Numbered from the stretch's first letter, positions 1 to 8,207 are shown. The stretch: 44,525 nucleotides of DNA from Snowella sp031396835 (GCA_031396835.1 JANNLO010000278.1:1-44525), one strand, 5' to 3'. Made by a program: numbers and translations. Notes: a model not told the origin generated them from the letters alone.

Positions 1-2
1 AA

Positions 3-548
3 CAAATTGGGATTTCTTGCCAGACAGCATGGAGGCACTTTAAGGCTGGGAAAATCCAGTATCTTACCAGCAAACTACAATCGGGGACTGTGATCGTAGA
101 TTATAATGGAAGGCTGAATGCAACATGGGAACCAGAAGCGATCAACAGTTTGTTCAAATTCCCCCATGCCTAGTTCATTTCAATGTTGACTCAAAAGCTA
201 GAGAAATTAGGAATTACCGTAAAGGTGGGTGAAGAATCTTACACCAGTAAGGCTTCATTTCTAGATTGGGATACGATCCAACTTGGCAACCTGGTAAGAC
301 CAATAAGAGTAAAGTTTTCTGGCAAGCGAGTGGCGACAAAAAAATACCGCTCTCAAAGTGGAGCGGTGATCCATGCTGACGTAAACGGTGCGTTCAACAT
401 TGGAAAAAAAGTAATTCCTAACTCTTTCAACTGTCTTAAGTTGATTGTAGAGCGGAATAGAGGTTGTGTGGTAGCACATCCTAGACGGATTAATATTCCG
501 TTCCAAATGACTAAATCGAAAGATATGAGCGGGTCTGCCTATATCTGA
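3..548 (+). pseudogene. IS607-type transposon remnant: tnpA 5' piece joined to tnpB 3' piece
   Basis: The reading frame open from position 3 encodes a MerR-like helix-turn-helix (QTAWRHFKAGKIQ, then a GTVIV wing), as at the N-terminus of IS607-family serine recombinases (TnpA). It stops at a TAG at 171-173. The same frame resumes directly and from 183 encodes 121 residues like the C-terminal end of TnpB: EESYTSKASFLD, then HADVNGAFNIGKK, which carries the last RuvC aspartate. The residues just before the TAG (FKFPHA) and after it (FISMLTQKLEKLGI) read as one continuous TnpB stretch, so I infer that an internal deletion joined tnpA to tnpB and that a later nonsense mutation followed. The recombinase catalytic domain and most of TnpB are missing. 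The left end lies outside the window. Confidence 0.65.
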
Positions 549-605
549 CCATTGCTTTAGTAACTATTGAGAATATTTATGAGAGTGCCTTATTTTCAGA
601 TGTTT

Positions 606-1610
606 ATGAATTTCTTAATGCAAAAACTGAAACAAATTGTTATCTTATTTGCCATTTCGCTTTTTTGTATCAGTTGTAGTAAGACACCATCCCTCAGCTA
701 CAACCCTTGGACAACAATCACCCTAGACACCGACTCCACTTTTGCCGATATTTCTTTCACGGACGATCCCCAACACGGTTGGTTAGTAGGAACCAAATCC
801 AGCATTTTTGAAACCACTGATGGTGGAGATAGTTGGGAAAAACGGGTCATTAATTTAGGTGATGAAAAAGTTAGTTTTACAGCCGTTAGTTTTAGTGGAC
901 AAGAAGGTTGGATCACGGGCAAACCCTCTATTTTGTTACGGACAGAAGACGGGGGAAAAAGTTGGTCGCGCATTCCTTTAAGTGAAAAACTACCTGGCGC
1001 ACCTTACAGCATTATGGCAACTGGCAGTCAATCGGCTGAAATGATCACAGATTTGGGCGCGATTTACAAAACCAATAATGGTGGCAAAAGCTGGAAAGCA
1101 TTGGTTGAAGGTGCGGTGGGAGTTGCTCGTACCATTGAACGATCTAAAGATGGTCGTTATGTGGCAGTTTCTGCAAGAGGAAATTTCTATTCTACTTGGG
1201 AACCTGGGCAAAATGAATGGAAACCACACAATCGCAATTCTTCTCGGCGTTTACAAACAATGGGTTATAGCGAAGATGGTCGTCTCTGGCTGTTGGCACG
1301 GGGTGGACAACTTCAATTTAGCTCTAGCTTAGATGGTGAAGATTGGGGAGACGCGATCGCACCTGAATCAAAAAATAGCTGGGGTCTGCTTGACCTTTCC
1401 TATCGTACTCAGGATGAAGTTTGGGTAGCTGGCGGAAGTGGTAATTTATTAGTTAGCGAAGATAATGGTCAGACTTGGCAAAAAGATACTGCCGTCGAAA
1501 ACATTCCCGCTAATTTATATAGAATTGTTTTTCTGAAGCCTGACCAAGGATTTGTTCTGGGACAAAATGGCATTTTGCTGAAATATTCACCCCCAACAGA
1601 AGCGGCTTAA
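606..1610 (+). CDS. ycf48: Ycf48-like photosystem II assembly factor
   Basis: Ycf48 (HCF136 in plants) binds newly made D1 precursor and helps build the PSII reaction centre at the thylakoid membrane. The protein (334 aa from this start) opens with a basic, hydrophobic export signal ending in a cysteine (IVILFAISLFCISC), which fits lipidation, although the lipobox is imperfect. The rest is a series of BNR/Asp-box blades, each with a DGGxSW or DNGQTW-like turn, forming a beta-propeller. The frame is open from a TTG at 567, with ATGs at 579, 600, 606 and 618. 606 or 618 best fits a signal peptide, and no clear Shine-Dalgarno decides it. The gene lies 81 bp ahead of psbE, the usual cyanobacterial order. 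The rubredoxin gene that often precedes ycf48 is not seen; a transposon remnant is there instead. Confidence 0.9.
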   Translation: MNFLMQKLKQIVILFAISLFCISCSKTPSLSYNPWTTITLDTDSTFADISFTDDPQHGWLVGTKSSIFETTDGGDSWEKRVINLGDEKVSFTAVSFSGQEGWITGKPSILLRTEDGGKSWSRIPLSEKLPGAPYSIMATGSQSAEMITDLGAIYKTNNGGKSWKALVEGAVGVARTIERSKDGRYVAVSARGNFYSTWEPGQNEWKPHNRNSSRRLQTMGYSEDGRLWLLARGGQLQFSSSLDGEDWGDAIAPESKNSWGLLDLSYRTQDEVWVAGGSGNLLVSEDNGQTWQKDTAVENIPANLYRIVFLKPDQGFVLGQNGILLKYSPPTEAA

Positions 1611-1691
1611 GTTTTACTTAGACCGATAACTCAGATCCATTAAATAGTAAACTAGAAGTTAATGTCTGGTTTAATTTGCAGGAGAACATCA

Positions 1692-1937
1692 ATGTCAGGA
1701 AGCACTGGAGAACGACCGTTTACAGATATTGTTACCAGTATTCGTTACTGGGTTATTCACAGCATCACCATTCCGATGTTATTCATAGCGGGTTGGTTAT
1801 TTGTGAGTACAGGATTAGCTTATGATGCCTTTGGCACGCCTCGTCCTGACCAATATTTCACTCAAGAACGTCAAGAATTGCCTATCATTGATAGCCGCTA
1901 TGACGCTAGTGAAAGAATTAAAGAATTTAACGAATAA
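1692..1937 (+). CDS. psbE: Cytochrome b559 subunit alpha (PsbE)
   Basis: The alpha subunit of cytochrome b559, in the PSII core, ligates one haem together with PsbF. The 81-residue product has the conserved N-terminus MSGSTGERPF, the haem-ligand histidine in RYWVIHS, one transmembrane helix (about residues 19-40) and the lumenal tail FGTPRPDQYF. The frame extends upstream to 1662, but the ATG at 1692 matches the family start and has an AGGAG ribosome site 7 nt ahead. First gene of psbEFLJ. Confidence 0.98.
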   Translation: MSGSTGERPFTDIVTSIRYWVIHSITIPMLFIAGWLFVSTGLAYDAFGTPRPDQYFTQERQELPIIDSRYDASERIKEFNE

Positions 1938-1961
1938 TTCATCATCAAAAGGTAATAAATA

Positions 1962-2096
1962 ATGGCCACAAACAATCCCAATCAACCTATTTCTTATCCT
2001 ATTTTTACCGTCCGCTGGTTAGCAGTTCACACTTTAGCTGTGCCTTCGGTTTTCTTTGTTGGTGCGATCGCCGCTATGCAATTTATTCAACGATAG
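1962..2096 (+). CDS. psbF: Cytochrome b559 subunit beta (PsbF)
   Basis: The beta subunit of cytochrome b559 has 44 residues and a single transmembrane helix. The sequence shows YPIFTVRWLAVHTLAVPSV, whose histidine is the second axial haem ligand. The gene starts 24 bp after psbE, is preceded by AAAGG, and contains a HIP1 octamer (2064-2071) within its final third. Confidence 0.98.
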   Translation: MATNNPNQPISYPIFTVRWLAVHTLAVPSVFFVGAIAAMQFIQR

Positions 2097-2108
2097 GAGT
2101 TAATCGCA

Positions 2109-2228
2109 ATGGAAAGACAGACAAATCCGAATCGTCAGCCAGTAGAATTAAACCGCACTTCCCTCTTTTTAGGGTTATTACTTGTTGCGGTTTTAGGAAT
2201 TTTATTCTCCAGTTATTTCTTTAACTAA
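2109..2228 (+). CDS. psbL: Photosystem II protein PsbL
   Basis: A 39-residue PSII subunit with one transmembrane helix, located at the monomer-monomer interface and needed for normal QA function. The sequence matches the family: a polar N-terminus (MERQTNPNRQPVELNRTSL) followed by a hydrophobic helix ending in SSYFFN. The ATG is 12 bp after the psbF stop, and the GGAG of its ribosome site overlaps that stop codon, which suggests coupled translation. Confidence 0.98.
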   Translation: MERQTNPNRQPVELNRTSLFLGLLLVAVLGILFSSYFFN

Positions 2229-2266
2229 ATCGAGTATTATTTGGAAACAATTAGGAGGAAAATTTC

Positions 2267-2386
2267 ATGTTTGCAGAAGGTAAAATTCCTTTGTGGATCG
2301 TCGCTGTCGTTGCTGGTTTAGGTGCGCTCAGTGTTCTCGGTTTATTTTTCTATGGAGCTTACGCAGGTTTAGGTTCTTCGATGTAA
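2267..2386 (+). CDS. psbJ: Photosystem II protein PsbJ
   Basis: A 39-residue single-helix PSII subunit near cytochrome b559 and the plastoquinone exchange channel. The conserved start (MFAEGKIPLW) and glycine-rich helix end (YGAYAGLGSSM) are intact. A strong TTAGGAGGAAA ribosome site lies just upstream, the best in the operon. It is the last gene of psbEFLJ. A weak hairpin with a T-run near 2464-2480 might end the transcript, but I do not call it. Confidence 0.98.
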   Translation: MFAEGKIPLWIVAVVAGLGALSVLGLFFYGAYAGLGSSM

Positions 2387-2505
2387 TTTTTATTCAATCC
2401 AGTTTACTTTTAGATTTAATAATATTAGAAGCTGGTCTTCATCTTTCAGAAAAACAATTTAATTTAACCGTCGGTTTTTAGGACTGGCGGCATTTTATTT
2501 TTAGT

Positions 2506-2700
2506 TTAATAAATTTCTGATAAAATTTTGAAAACTTCTCGTTTTTGAGCGTGTTGAAAAGTAGCTAAACCTTCAGCTAGAAAATTTTTTGCTTAAATTA
2601 AGATAATTAACTTCTATTTTATTTTCTGCTAATAATTGTAAAACATTAATAATTTGGGTTTTGTCCTTAAGTGTTACGTCATAATAAAAGCAATAATTTT
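2506..2700 (-). pseudogene. Decayed antisense coding fragment, unrecognised family
   Basis: The gap between psbJ and the next gene (2387-2723) has no intact gene. On the minus strand an open stretch reads YYDVTLKDKTQIINVLQLL, then AENKIEVNYLNL, and hits a stop. A one-base frame change near 2583-2590 lets it continue in coding-like style (NFLAEGLATFQHAQKREVF) to a TAA at 2506-2508. The two halves fit end to end. The first half has no start codon and an in-frame stop lies just upstream. I infer the tail of a gene broken by a frameshift and truncated at its 5' end. I do not recognise the family. The remaining bases, 2387-2505, are AT-rich and show nothing else. Confidence 0.4.
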
Positions 2701-2723
2701 TTCAGAAATCTCTCTCGAAATCT

Positions 2724-3488
2724 ATGCAGTTAACTTGGTTTGACAGTAATTCTTGGCTAATTGAAGTGGCGGGAGAAACCATTCTTCTCGATCCTTGGTT
2801 AGAAGGTTCTTTGATTTTTGGCAATTTACCCTGGTTATTTAAAGGCGAAAAAACGCAATCCTATGACTTACCTGAGCAAATTTCCTTAATTTTATTATCT
2901 CAAGGTTTAGAAGATCATGCCCATCCGCCAACTTTAAAAGCGTTAGATCATACTATTCCCGTTGTGGGTTCTGTGAATGCGGCCAAAGTAGCTGCAAGCT
3001 TAAATTATCAACAAATAACGGCCCTCAAACCAGAAGAAACTTTTGTTTTAAGTAATAAAGTTGAAATTCGAGCATTTCCAGGATCAATTGTTGGCCCGCA
3101 ATCCGTAGAAAATGCTTATTTGATCACAGATTTAACCACAGGCTATCGTCTTTATTACGAACCGCACGGCTACCATTCCCCTACCCTTAAATCCTTTGCT
3201 CCTATTGATGTGGTTTTAGTGCCGATTGTAGGATTAAGTATTTTGGGTCTAGCTCCCATTCTCAAAGGCCAACAGACAAGTTTGGAATTGTGTCAATGGC
3301 TCCAACCGAAAATTATTTTACCAACGGCGGCGGCTTCTAAGATTAGCTATCAAGGGATTGTTGCCAACATTGTTCGAGAAGAAGGAACTATTGAAGATTT
3401 TCGTCTTCTTTTAGCTAAAAATAATCTAAAAACTGAAATTATTTCACCCCAACCAGGAGAAAAAATTAATCTTGCTGTTTGTGTTTAG
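2724..3488 (+). CDS. MBL-fold metallo-hydrolase-like protein with degenerate metal motif
   Basis: 254 residues beginning MQLTWFDSNSWLIEVAGETILLDPW, typical of the UlaG-like branch of the metallo-beta-lactamase superfamily. The fold is supported by the LLDPW strand, a VEIRAFPGS segment and a C-terminal LPTAAA stretch. The first metal motif, normally HxHxDH, reads Q60-G-L-E-D-H65, so two of its histidines are absent. Other histidines remain nearby (H67, and EPHGYHSP around residue 150). It may be a catalytically altered or non-enzymatic member. The start is the ATG at 2724. The gene stands alone, after the antisense remnant and before prk. Substrate unknown. Confidence 0.7.
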   Translation: MQLTWFDSNSWLIEVAGETILLDPWLEGSLIFGNLPWLFKGEKTQSYDLPEQISLILLSQGLEDHAHPPTLKALDHTIPVVGSVNAAKVAASLNYQQITALKPEETFVLSNKVEIRAFPGSIVGPQSVENAYLITDLTTGYRLYYEPHGYHSPTLKSFAPIDVVLVPIVGLSILGLAPILKGQQTSLELCQWLQPKIILPTAAASKISYQGIVANIVREEGTIEDFRLLLAKNNLKTEIISPQPGEKINLAVCV

Positions 3489-3754
3489 CAGATTTTTAGT
3501 CAATCAATAATTCCAATCCTCGAATCTCTTGTTGATTGTTAATAACGCGATCGCAGGAGACTATTTTGGACTATTCAAACAAACAAAAATTAATAATTGT
3601 TAAATTTTATATAAACCCGATTTGAAATAAGGAATATGGGCGATGAATTGTGAGAATTTAGAATAATTACTTTAGACAGATACCTTGCTCAAAGCGTAAC
3701 GTATTGGTATTGGTATTAGTATCTGATTTATTTAATTATCTAGGATTGATTCTC

Positions 3755-4663
3755 ATGTCTCAAAAACATCCCATTATTGCGGTAACAGGTTCTTCGGGGG
3801 CTGGCACCAGCACGGTCAAACGCTCTTTTGAACATATTTTTACACGGGAAGGAGTTAAACCTGTTGTTATTGAAGGGGACAGCTACCACAAATATAATCG
3901 TGTTGAGATGCGTGAAGCTATGAGTAAGGCTGTGGCAGAGGGGAGAAATATGAGCCACTTTGGGCCAGAAGCTAATGTGTTAAATAAGCTCGAAGATCTT
4001 TTTAAAGAATATGGAGAATCGGGGACAGGAAGTAAACGTTATTACCTGCACAACACAGATGAAGCTGAACATCATAATACTCGACTGGGAATCACTTGCA
4101 AGTCGGGTGAATTTACGCCTTGGGAAACTCTCGAAGCTCCGACAGATATACTTTTTTATGAAGGTCTGCATGGCGGAATTGTGACAGGAGATGTTGATGT
4201 TGCTCGACACGTTGATCTGCTGGTCGGGGTTGTTCCTATTGTCAATTTAGAATGGATTCAGAAAATTTATCGGGATAATTCTGAACGGGGTTATAGTGCA
4301 GAAGCGATCGTAGAAACAATTCTGCGTCGGATGCCAGATTATGTTAACCACATTGCTCCCCAATTTTCTCGCACCCATATCAATTTTCAGCGTGTCCCCA
4401 CTGTTGATACTTCCAACCCTTTTATCGCACGGGATATTCCTTTGTTAGATGAAAGTTTTGTAATTATTCATACTAACCGCGTTTTTCGAGCCAACTATGA
4501 GATTGATTTTCCCTATCTCTTAAAGATGATCGATAATTCGTTTATGTCGCGTCATACTACTCTTGTGGTTCCTGGCGGAAAAATGGGTTTTGCCATGGAA
4601 TTAATTCTCGCGCCTCTGATTGATGTGATGGTGAATAACTCCAAAACTTTAAAACAATCTTAG
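3755..4663 (+). CDS. prk: Phosphoribulokinase, class I (proteobacterial type)
   Basis: Phosphorylates ribulose 5-phosphate with ATP to make ribulose 1,5-bisphosphate, the Rubisco substrate. The start MSQKHPIIAVTGSSGAGTST, with its P-loop at residues 12-20, and the motifs FYEGLHGG, VNLEWIQK, LRRMPDYVNHI and RVPTVDTSNPFIAR match the octameric class I PRK (CbbP) of proteobacteria and are unlike the main cyanobacterial class II enzyme as I know it. At 302 aa it is close to the class I size. It has one cysteine (C115), so the intramolecular disulfide used for thioredoxin/CP12 control of class II PRK cannot form. The frame is open back to 3704, but the ATG at 3755 matches the family. Class I enzymes are often activated by NADH; whether this one is cannot be seen. 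It probably accompanies a class II prk elsewhere. Confidence 0.88.
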   Translation: MSQKHPIIAVTGSSGAGTSTVKRSFEHIFTREGVKPVVIEGDSYHKYNRVEMREAMSKAVAEGRNMSHFGPEANVLNKLEDLFKEYGESGTGSKRYYLHNTDEAEHHNTRLGITCKSGEFTPWETLEAPTDILFYEGLHGGIVTGDVDVARHVDLLVGVVPIVNLEWIQKIYRDNSERGYSAEAIVETILRRMPDYVNHIAPQFSRTHINFQRVPTVDTSNPFIARDIPLLDESFVIIHTNRVFRANYEIDFPYLLKMIDNSFMSRHTTLVVPGGKMGFAMELILAPLIDVMVNNSKTLKQS

Positions 4664-4742
4664 TAATTGTTGTTTGAAAATGATCGCCTAATTAACCAGC
4701 GCTTTAATTTAGCCAAGTTAAAGGCGATCGCAGAATTATTGA

Positions 4743-5345
4743 TTACCAACCACTGATGGCATCAAAAGTTAGTGCATTAGGATTATTTTCCGCAAGAACT
4801 TGCTCAGAAGTTGTTTCTAAAGTCTCTTCAGAACGCATTTCAGTACAAAAAGTTGCAGTATTAAAGCCACCAAAACGTTGAACAGTGCTGGTTCTTAGAC
4901 GTAAATTGGGATTGGCAAACCAAAATCGCTCAATCGTTGTCATGGTTTCATAATCTGTCACTAGCACCAACGCGTCTTCTTCGTCAATGTGATATTGTCC
5001 TGCAATCGGAACAATTTCAGCATAGCCCCGTTCTCTGAGTAAAATTCCTTTTTTGGGATTATCAGCATCGGGAATTAGGGCAAAAACCGTTGTCCCTTCA
5101 TGATTTTCACCTTCTTGATCCCAATCCATTGAACTTTCCCAGCGAACAAACGCTCCACCGACGGCCAAAGCAGGATCAAATTCATGGAGTTCACAAATTT
5201 CGATAACCTTGGGATTGTCTGCGGTCAAGGCTTCGACATAAATTTCTGAGGTTCCTATTTCTGCCCGTCTAAAAGCCAGATGGTGCGTGCTACGTTGCGA
5301 TCGCCATTTTCCCGAACTTTTTTCAAAAAACTCCATTGCATCCAC
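4743..5345 (-). CDS. CpcS/CpeS-family phycobiliprotein lyase
   Basis: Lyases of this family attach phycocyanobilin (or phycoerythrobilin) to a cysteine of phycobiliproteins through a lipocalin-like barrel. The 200-residue product has the family N-terminus (MEFFEKSSGKWRSQRSTHHL), the GTTVFALIPD strand, the IERFWFANPNLRLRTSTV block, and the terminal FCTEMR signature. The frame starts at a GTG (5345) that lies 9 nt after AAGGAG; the ATG three codons in is too far from that site to be preferred. The subfamily and bilin specificity cannot be fixed from sequence alone. It is a single gene convergent with prk, with the phycobilisome genes elsewhere. Confidence 0.85.
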   Translation of the reverse strand: MDAMEFFEKSSGKWRSQRSTHHLAFRRAEIGTSEIYVEALTADNPKVIEICELHEFDPALAVGGAFVRWESSMDWDQEGENHEGTTVFALIPDADNPKKGILLRERGYAEIVPIAGQYHIDEEDALVLVTDYETMTTIERFWFANPNLRLRTSTVQRFGGFNTATFCTEMRSEETLETTSEQVLAENNPNALTFDAISGW

Positions 5346-5537
5346 AGGTCTGATCTCCTTATGATCGAAAATTAATATTATCTACTTAAATTAATTGCAT
5401 ATTTCCCATTGTAAATACCGAATGTCCTTTTGCTTAGGGATAGGTTAAAGAATAATCAGATAACTCAAGCTAAACTAAGAAAGACGGTCACGACAAAAAC
5501 CGAAATTCAAGAAAATTTAACCCAAAAATTAAACATT

Positions 5538-6491
5538 GTGGAGATTACTTTTTTAGGGACTAGTTCTGGTGTGCCAACGCGATCGCGGAATGTATCCAGC
5601 ATAGCCCTCAGACTTCCTCAACGGGCCGAGGTTTGGCTTTTTGACTGTGGAGAAGGAACCCAGCACCAACTCCTGCGCAGCGATGTCAAAAGTTCCCAAC
5701 TAACCCGAATTTTTATTACCCATTTGCACGGCGATCATATTTTTGGACTCATGGGATTGCTCGCGAGTTGTGGATTGGCGGGAACAGGTCAAGATGTGGA
5801 TATTTATGGCCCATCGGGATTAGCCGAATATCTCAAAGCCTGCACAAAATATTCCTATACCAATCTTTCCCAACGAATCAAAGTTCATACAATTCATGAA
5901 GATGGCTTAGTTTATGAAGACGAAGAATTTACCGTTCACTGTGAACTTTTAAAGCATCGAGTTCCTGCCTACGGTTATCGCATTGCTGAAAAAGATCGAC
6001 CAGGACGCTTTAATGTAGAAAAAGCGATCGCTCTCGGCATTCCTTCAGGCCCCATTTATGGCAAACTCAAACGCGGCGAAACTGTCACTCTTCCTAACGG
6101 TAAACGGATTAGAGGAACTGATTTGTGCGAACCAATGGAAAAGGGGAGAAAAATGGCCTATTGCACCGATACTGTTTTTTGTGAAGCGGCGATTAATTTG
6201 GCTCAAAAAGTTGATGTTTTGATTCATGAAGCCACTTTTGCCCACCAAGATGCCCAAATGGCCTTTGACCGACTCCATTCCACCTCAACCATGGCCGCCC
6301 AAGTTGCCCTAGCCGCCCAAGCAAAACAATTAATCATGAGTCATTTCAGTCCCCGCTACGCGCCGGGAAATCTTCTCCAATTAAACGATTTGCTCACCGA
6401 AGCCAAGGCGATTTTTCCGCAAACTATTTTAGCTTACGATTTTCTGACCTACGAAATTCCTCGCCATGATTCGGCATCTGCAATTTCTTAG
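5538..6491 (+). CDS. rnz: Ribonuclease Z (tRNA 3'-processing endonuclease)
   Basis: Cuts the 3' trailer from tRNA precursors; a zinc-dependent MBL-fold enzyme. The first metal motif H62-L-H-G-D-H67 is intact, as are DCGEGTQHQ, the exosite segment GPIYGKLKRGE, TDTVFCE and the final MSHFSPRY histidine. The frame is open from a TTG at 5430, but family members begin at (M/V)EITFLGTSSGVPT, which here is the GTG at 5538, giving 317 aa. No good ribosome site precedes either start, so the start is assigned by homology. It is divergent from the bilin lyase gene across about 190 bp. Confidence 0.93.
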   Translation: MEITFLGTSSGVPTRSRNVSSIALRLPQRAEVWLFDCGEGTQHQLLRSDVKSSQLTRIFITHLHGDHIFGLMGLLASCGLAGTGQDVDIYGPSGLAEYLKACTKYSYTNLSQRIKVHTIHEDGLVYEDEEFTVHCELLKHRVPAYGYRIAEKDRPGRFNVEKAIALGIPSGPIYGKLKRGETVTLPNGKRIRGTDLCEPMEKGRKMAYCTDTVFCEAAINLAQKVDVLIHEATFAHQDAQMAFDRLHSTSTMAAQVALAAQAKQLIMSHFSPRYAPGNLLQLNDLLTEAKAIFPQTILAYDFLTYEIPRHDSASAIS

Positions 6492-6563
6492 ATCTGAATT
6501 AGTGACAACAAGCTTTTAACAGCGATCGCAATTTGTCTTGGATGGGTTAAATTCCAAAAAACA

Positions 6564-7220
6564 TTAAACTAAACTAGCTGCTAATTCTCGCTGTACCACT
6601 GTTCTGAGTTTACCGAATAGATCGGATTCATCGACAATGGGTATAAATTGATGAATAGAGCGGGGGGGAAAAGCTACTGATTTAGTCGGAATTTCTGTCT
6701 CAATCGCGATCGCGCAAGAATCTAATTCACTATTTATATTTTCTTTGTTCTCGACTACAACAGTCCCTTCGGCGATCGCAGCAAGCAACTCTGTGTCAGG
6801 CAGAATAATCGGCGGTTTATTGAGAATTGGCTCTAATAAACTGGGAGGAGCAGGAAAATCAGGAATTAAAAATGATTTGGGAACAGACAAGGGAGGTTCG
6901 TCGTCAAGAAAATCAGCAATTAAATTTTCTGAGTAATTTTTCGGTAATTTACTAGAGATCAGCAACTCAAATTCATCACTAAAATTAAATCTTGGTTGTC
7001 CTCTTCGTGACCAAAAATCGAGTAAGTGTTCCACAGAGACAGCTTTATAACGTCCTTGATACAAGGCTTCTACCACTGCCCAGCGAATCCATGAAAGGGA
7101 ATAGACTTCTAGCCAGTTGTTAATTAAGCCTAATGGCGTTAACCCCCGCAGGTCAAAACCATAGCAAGTTAATAAGGTGGAAGTTTCTACTATTTGAATG
7201 TCATCGTTTTTTTTTGCCAT
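6564..7220 (-). CDS. Conserved cyanobacterial hypothetical protein
   Basis: 218 residues with two parts. Residues 15-95 look well conserved and compact: YGFDLRGLTPLGLINNWL, then WIRWAVVEALYQGRYKAVSV and FWSRRGQPRFNFSDEFE. This tryptophan- and arginine-rich domain is familiar from cyanobacterial genomes but has no known function to me. Residues 100-190 are proline- and acid-rich, probably disordered, and the protein ends with a short helix (FGKLRTVVQRELAASLV). There is no signal peptide or membrane segment. The start is an ATG inside ATGGC. It stands alone, convergent with rnz. Confidence 0.65.
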   Translation of the reverse strand: MAKKNDDIQIVETSTLLTCYGFDLRGLTPLGLINNWLEVYSLSWIRWAVVEALYQGRYKAVSVEHLLDFWSRRGQPRFNFSDEFELLISSKLPKNYSENLIADFLDDEPPLSVPKSFLIPDFPAPPSLLEPILNKPPIILPDTELLAAIAEGTVVVENKENINSELDSCAIAIETEIPTKSVAFPPRSIHQFIPIVDESDLFGKLRTVVQRELAASLV

Positions 7221-7330
7221 GGCGAAATAAAGAAATAATCTTATCCTCGATAGAAATTTATAGTATCTTAAGGTTACTAAATTTGTTGCTAGTATAAACT
7301 ACAAAAGTTGTTTTCATGAGGAAGTGAGTG

Positions 7331-7540
7331 ATGAAACGATTGAGTTTATTGACAACATCTTTTTTTTTAACGGTGAGTTTAGGGATTTATTCTCGTAATT
7401 TACCGATTACATCAACTTTTCTAGAACATCATGTCATTGTTTTATTGAGTAAGTCTTCTGTTTCTGTGCAAAATGGGTTTGGGCGATCGCTTAATAAAGT
7501 ATTCGATAAAACTAAAAATCTTCTTTTTTCTAATGACTAA
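7331..7540 (+). CDS. Small exported hypothetical protein
   Basis: A 69-residue protein with a basic start and hydrophobic core (MKRLSLLTTSFFLTVSLGIY), which looks like a signal peptide or membrane anchor, then a polar region with no cysteines. A GAGGAAG ribosome site lies 6 nt before the ATG at 7331, so translation is likely; an alternative GTG lies immediately in front. A HIP1 octamer falls inside the gene. Function unknown. It is followed by the EVE gene 63 bp downstream, and the two may be co-transcribed. Confidence 0.5.
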   Translation: MKRLSLLTTSFFLTVSLGIYSRNLPITSTFLEHHVIVLLSKSSVSVQNGFGRSLNKVFDKTKNLLFSND

Positions 7541-7603
7541 ACATTTAGAATAATAAGAGTAACTAATTATCTGATGAAAAGACAGAATTAAAACACAAAT
7601 TTT

Positions 7604-8053
7604 ATGAATTATTGGTTAATGAAATCTGAACCTGATGTTTATAGTATTGAAGATCTGAAAAAAGAAGGGGAAACTTTGTGGGATGGAGTACGAAATTATC
7701 AAGCTCGCAACTTTTTAAGAACAATGAATGTTGGCGATTTAGCTTTTTTTTATCATTCTAATACAAGTCCACTTGGCATTGTTGGATTGATGCAAATTAT
7801 CGAAAGTAATGTTGTTGATCCAACTCAGTTTGACTCTCAGAGCGATTACTATGATTCTAAATCTTCTCCTGAAAATCCTCGTTGGCAGACAGTTAAGGTT
7901 AAATTTATCGAAGTTTTTGCACGCTTCATTTCTTTAGAAAATCTTAAGCAAACTTTTCAGCCTGAAGAATTATTGTTAATAAAAAAAGGTAACCGTTTAT
8001 CTGTAATGCCGATCGCCAATAATGTTGCTGAAAAAATTTTATTATTAGGTTAA
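7604..8053 (+). CDS. EVE domain-containing protein
   Basis: The EVE domain is a PUA/YTH-like fold that binds modified bases in nucleic acids. This 149-residue protein is a stand-alone EVE domain: YWLMKSEPDVYSIEDLK at the start, WDGVRNYQARNFLR, the VGDLAFFYHSN strand, GIVGLMQI, and a closing RLSVMPI. Family length and order are normal. Single-domain EVE proteins are widespread in bacteria, and the ligand of this one is unknown. No restriction or defence gene is adjacent. Confidence 0.9.
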   Translation: MNYWLMKSEPDVYSIEDLKKEGETLWDGVRNYQARNFLRTMNVGDLAFFYHSNTSPLGIVGLMQIIESNVVDPTQFDSQSDYYDSKSSPENPRWQTVKVKFIEVFARFISLENLKQTFQPEELLLIKKGNRLSVMPIANNVAEKILLLG

Positions 8054-8207
8054 ATTTAATTGAGAATCTGAGTTTAAAGTTAGTTTTTCAAAATCAATAA
8101 ACTGTCATGAATTTAGATTGCATAATGATTTTTCTAAAAGTCTCATAACAAGGGGCTTAAGCTCATTGCCTGTATGCGTTTTAAATAATTAATAGCTTAA
8201 GAAAAAT

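Noticed and set aside
2464..2480. AACCGTCGGTTTTT as a psbEFLJ terminator
   Set aside because: The stem is only four base pairs with a three-base loop; too weak to call.
2293..2481. 62-residue ORF overlapping psbJ in another frame
   Set aside because: psbJ is certain in its own frame, and the overlapping ORF has no family resemblance and no ribosome site.
3490..3565. Minus-strand 24-codon fragment (SKIVSCDRVINNQQEIRGLE) between the MBL-like gene and prk
   Set aside because: It looks like the tail of a gene, but is too short and has no family match; it overlaps a HIP1 site, which could give coding-like codons by chance.
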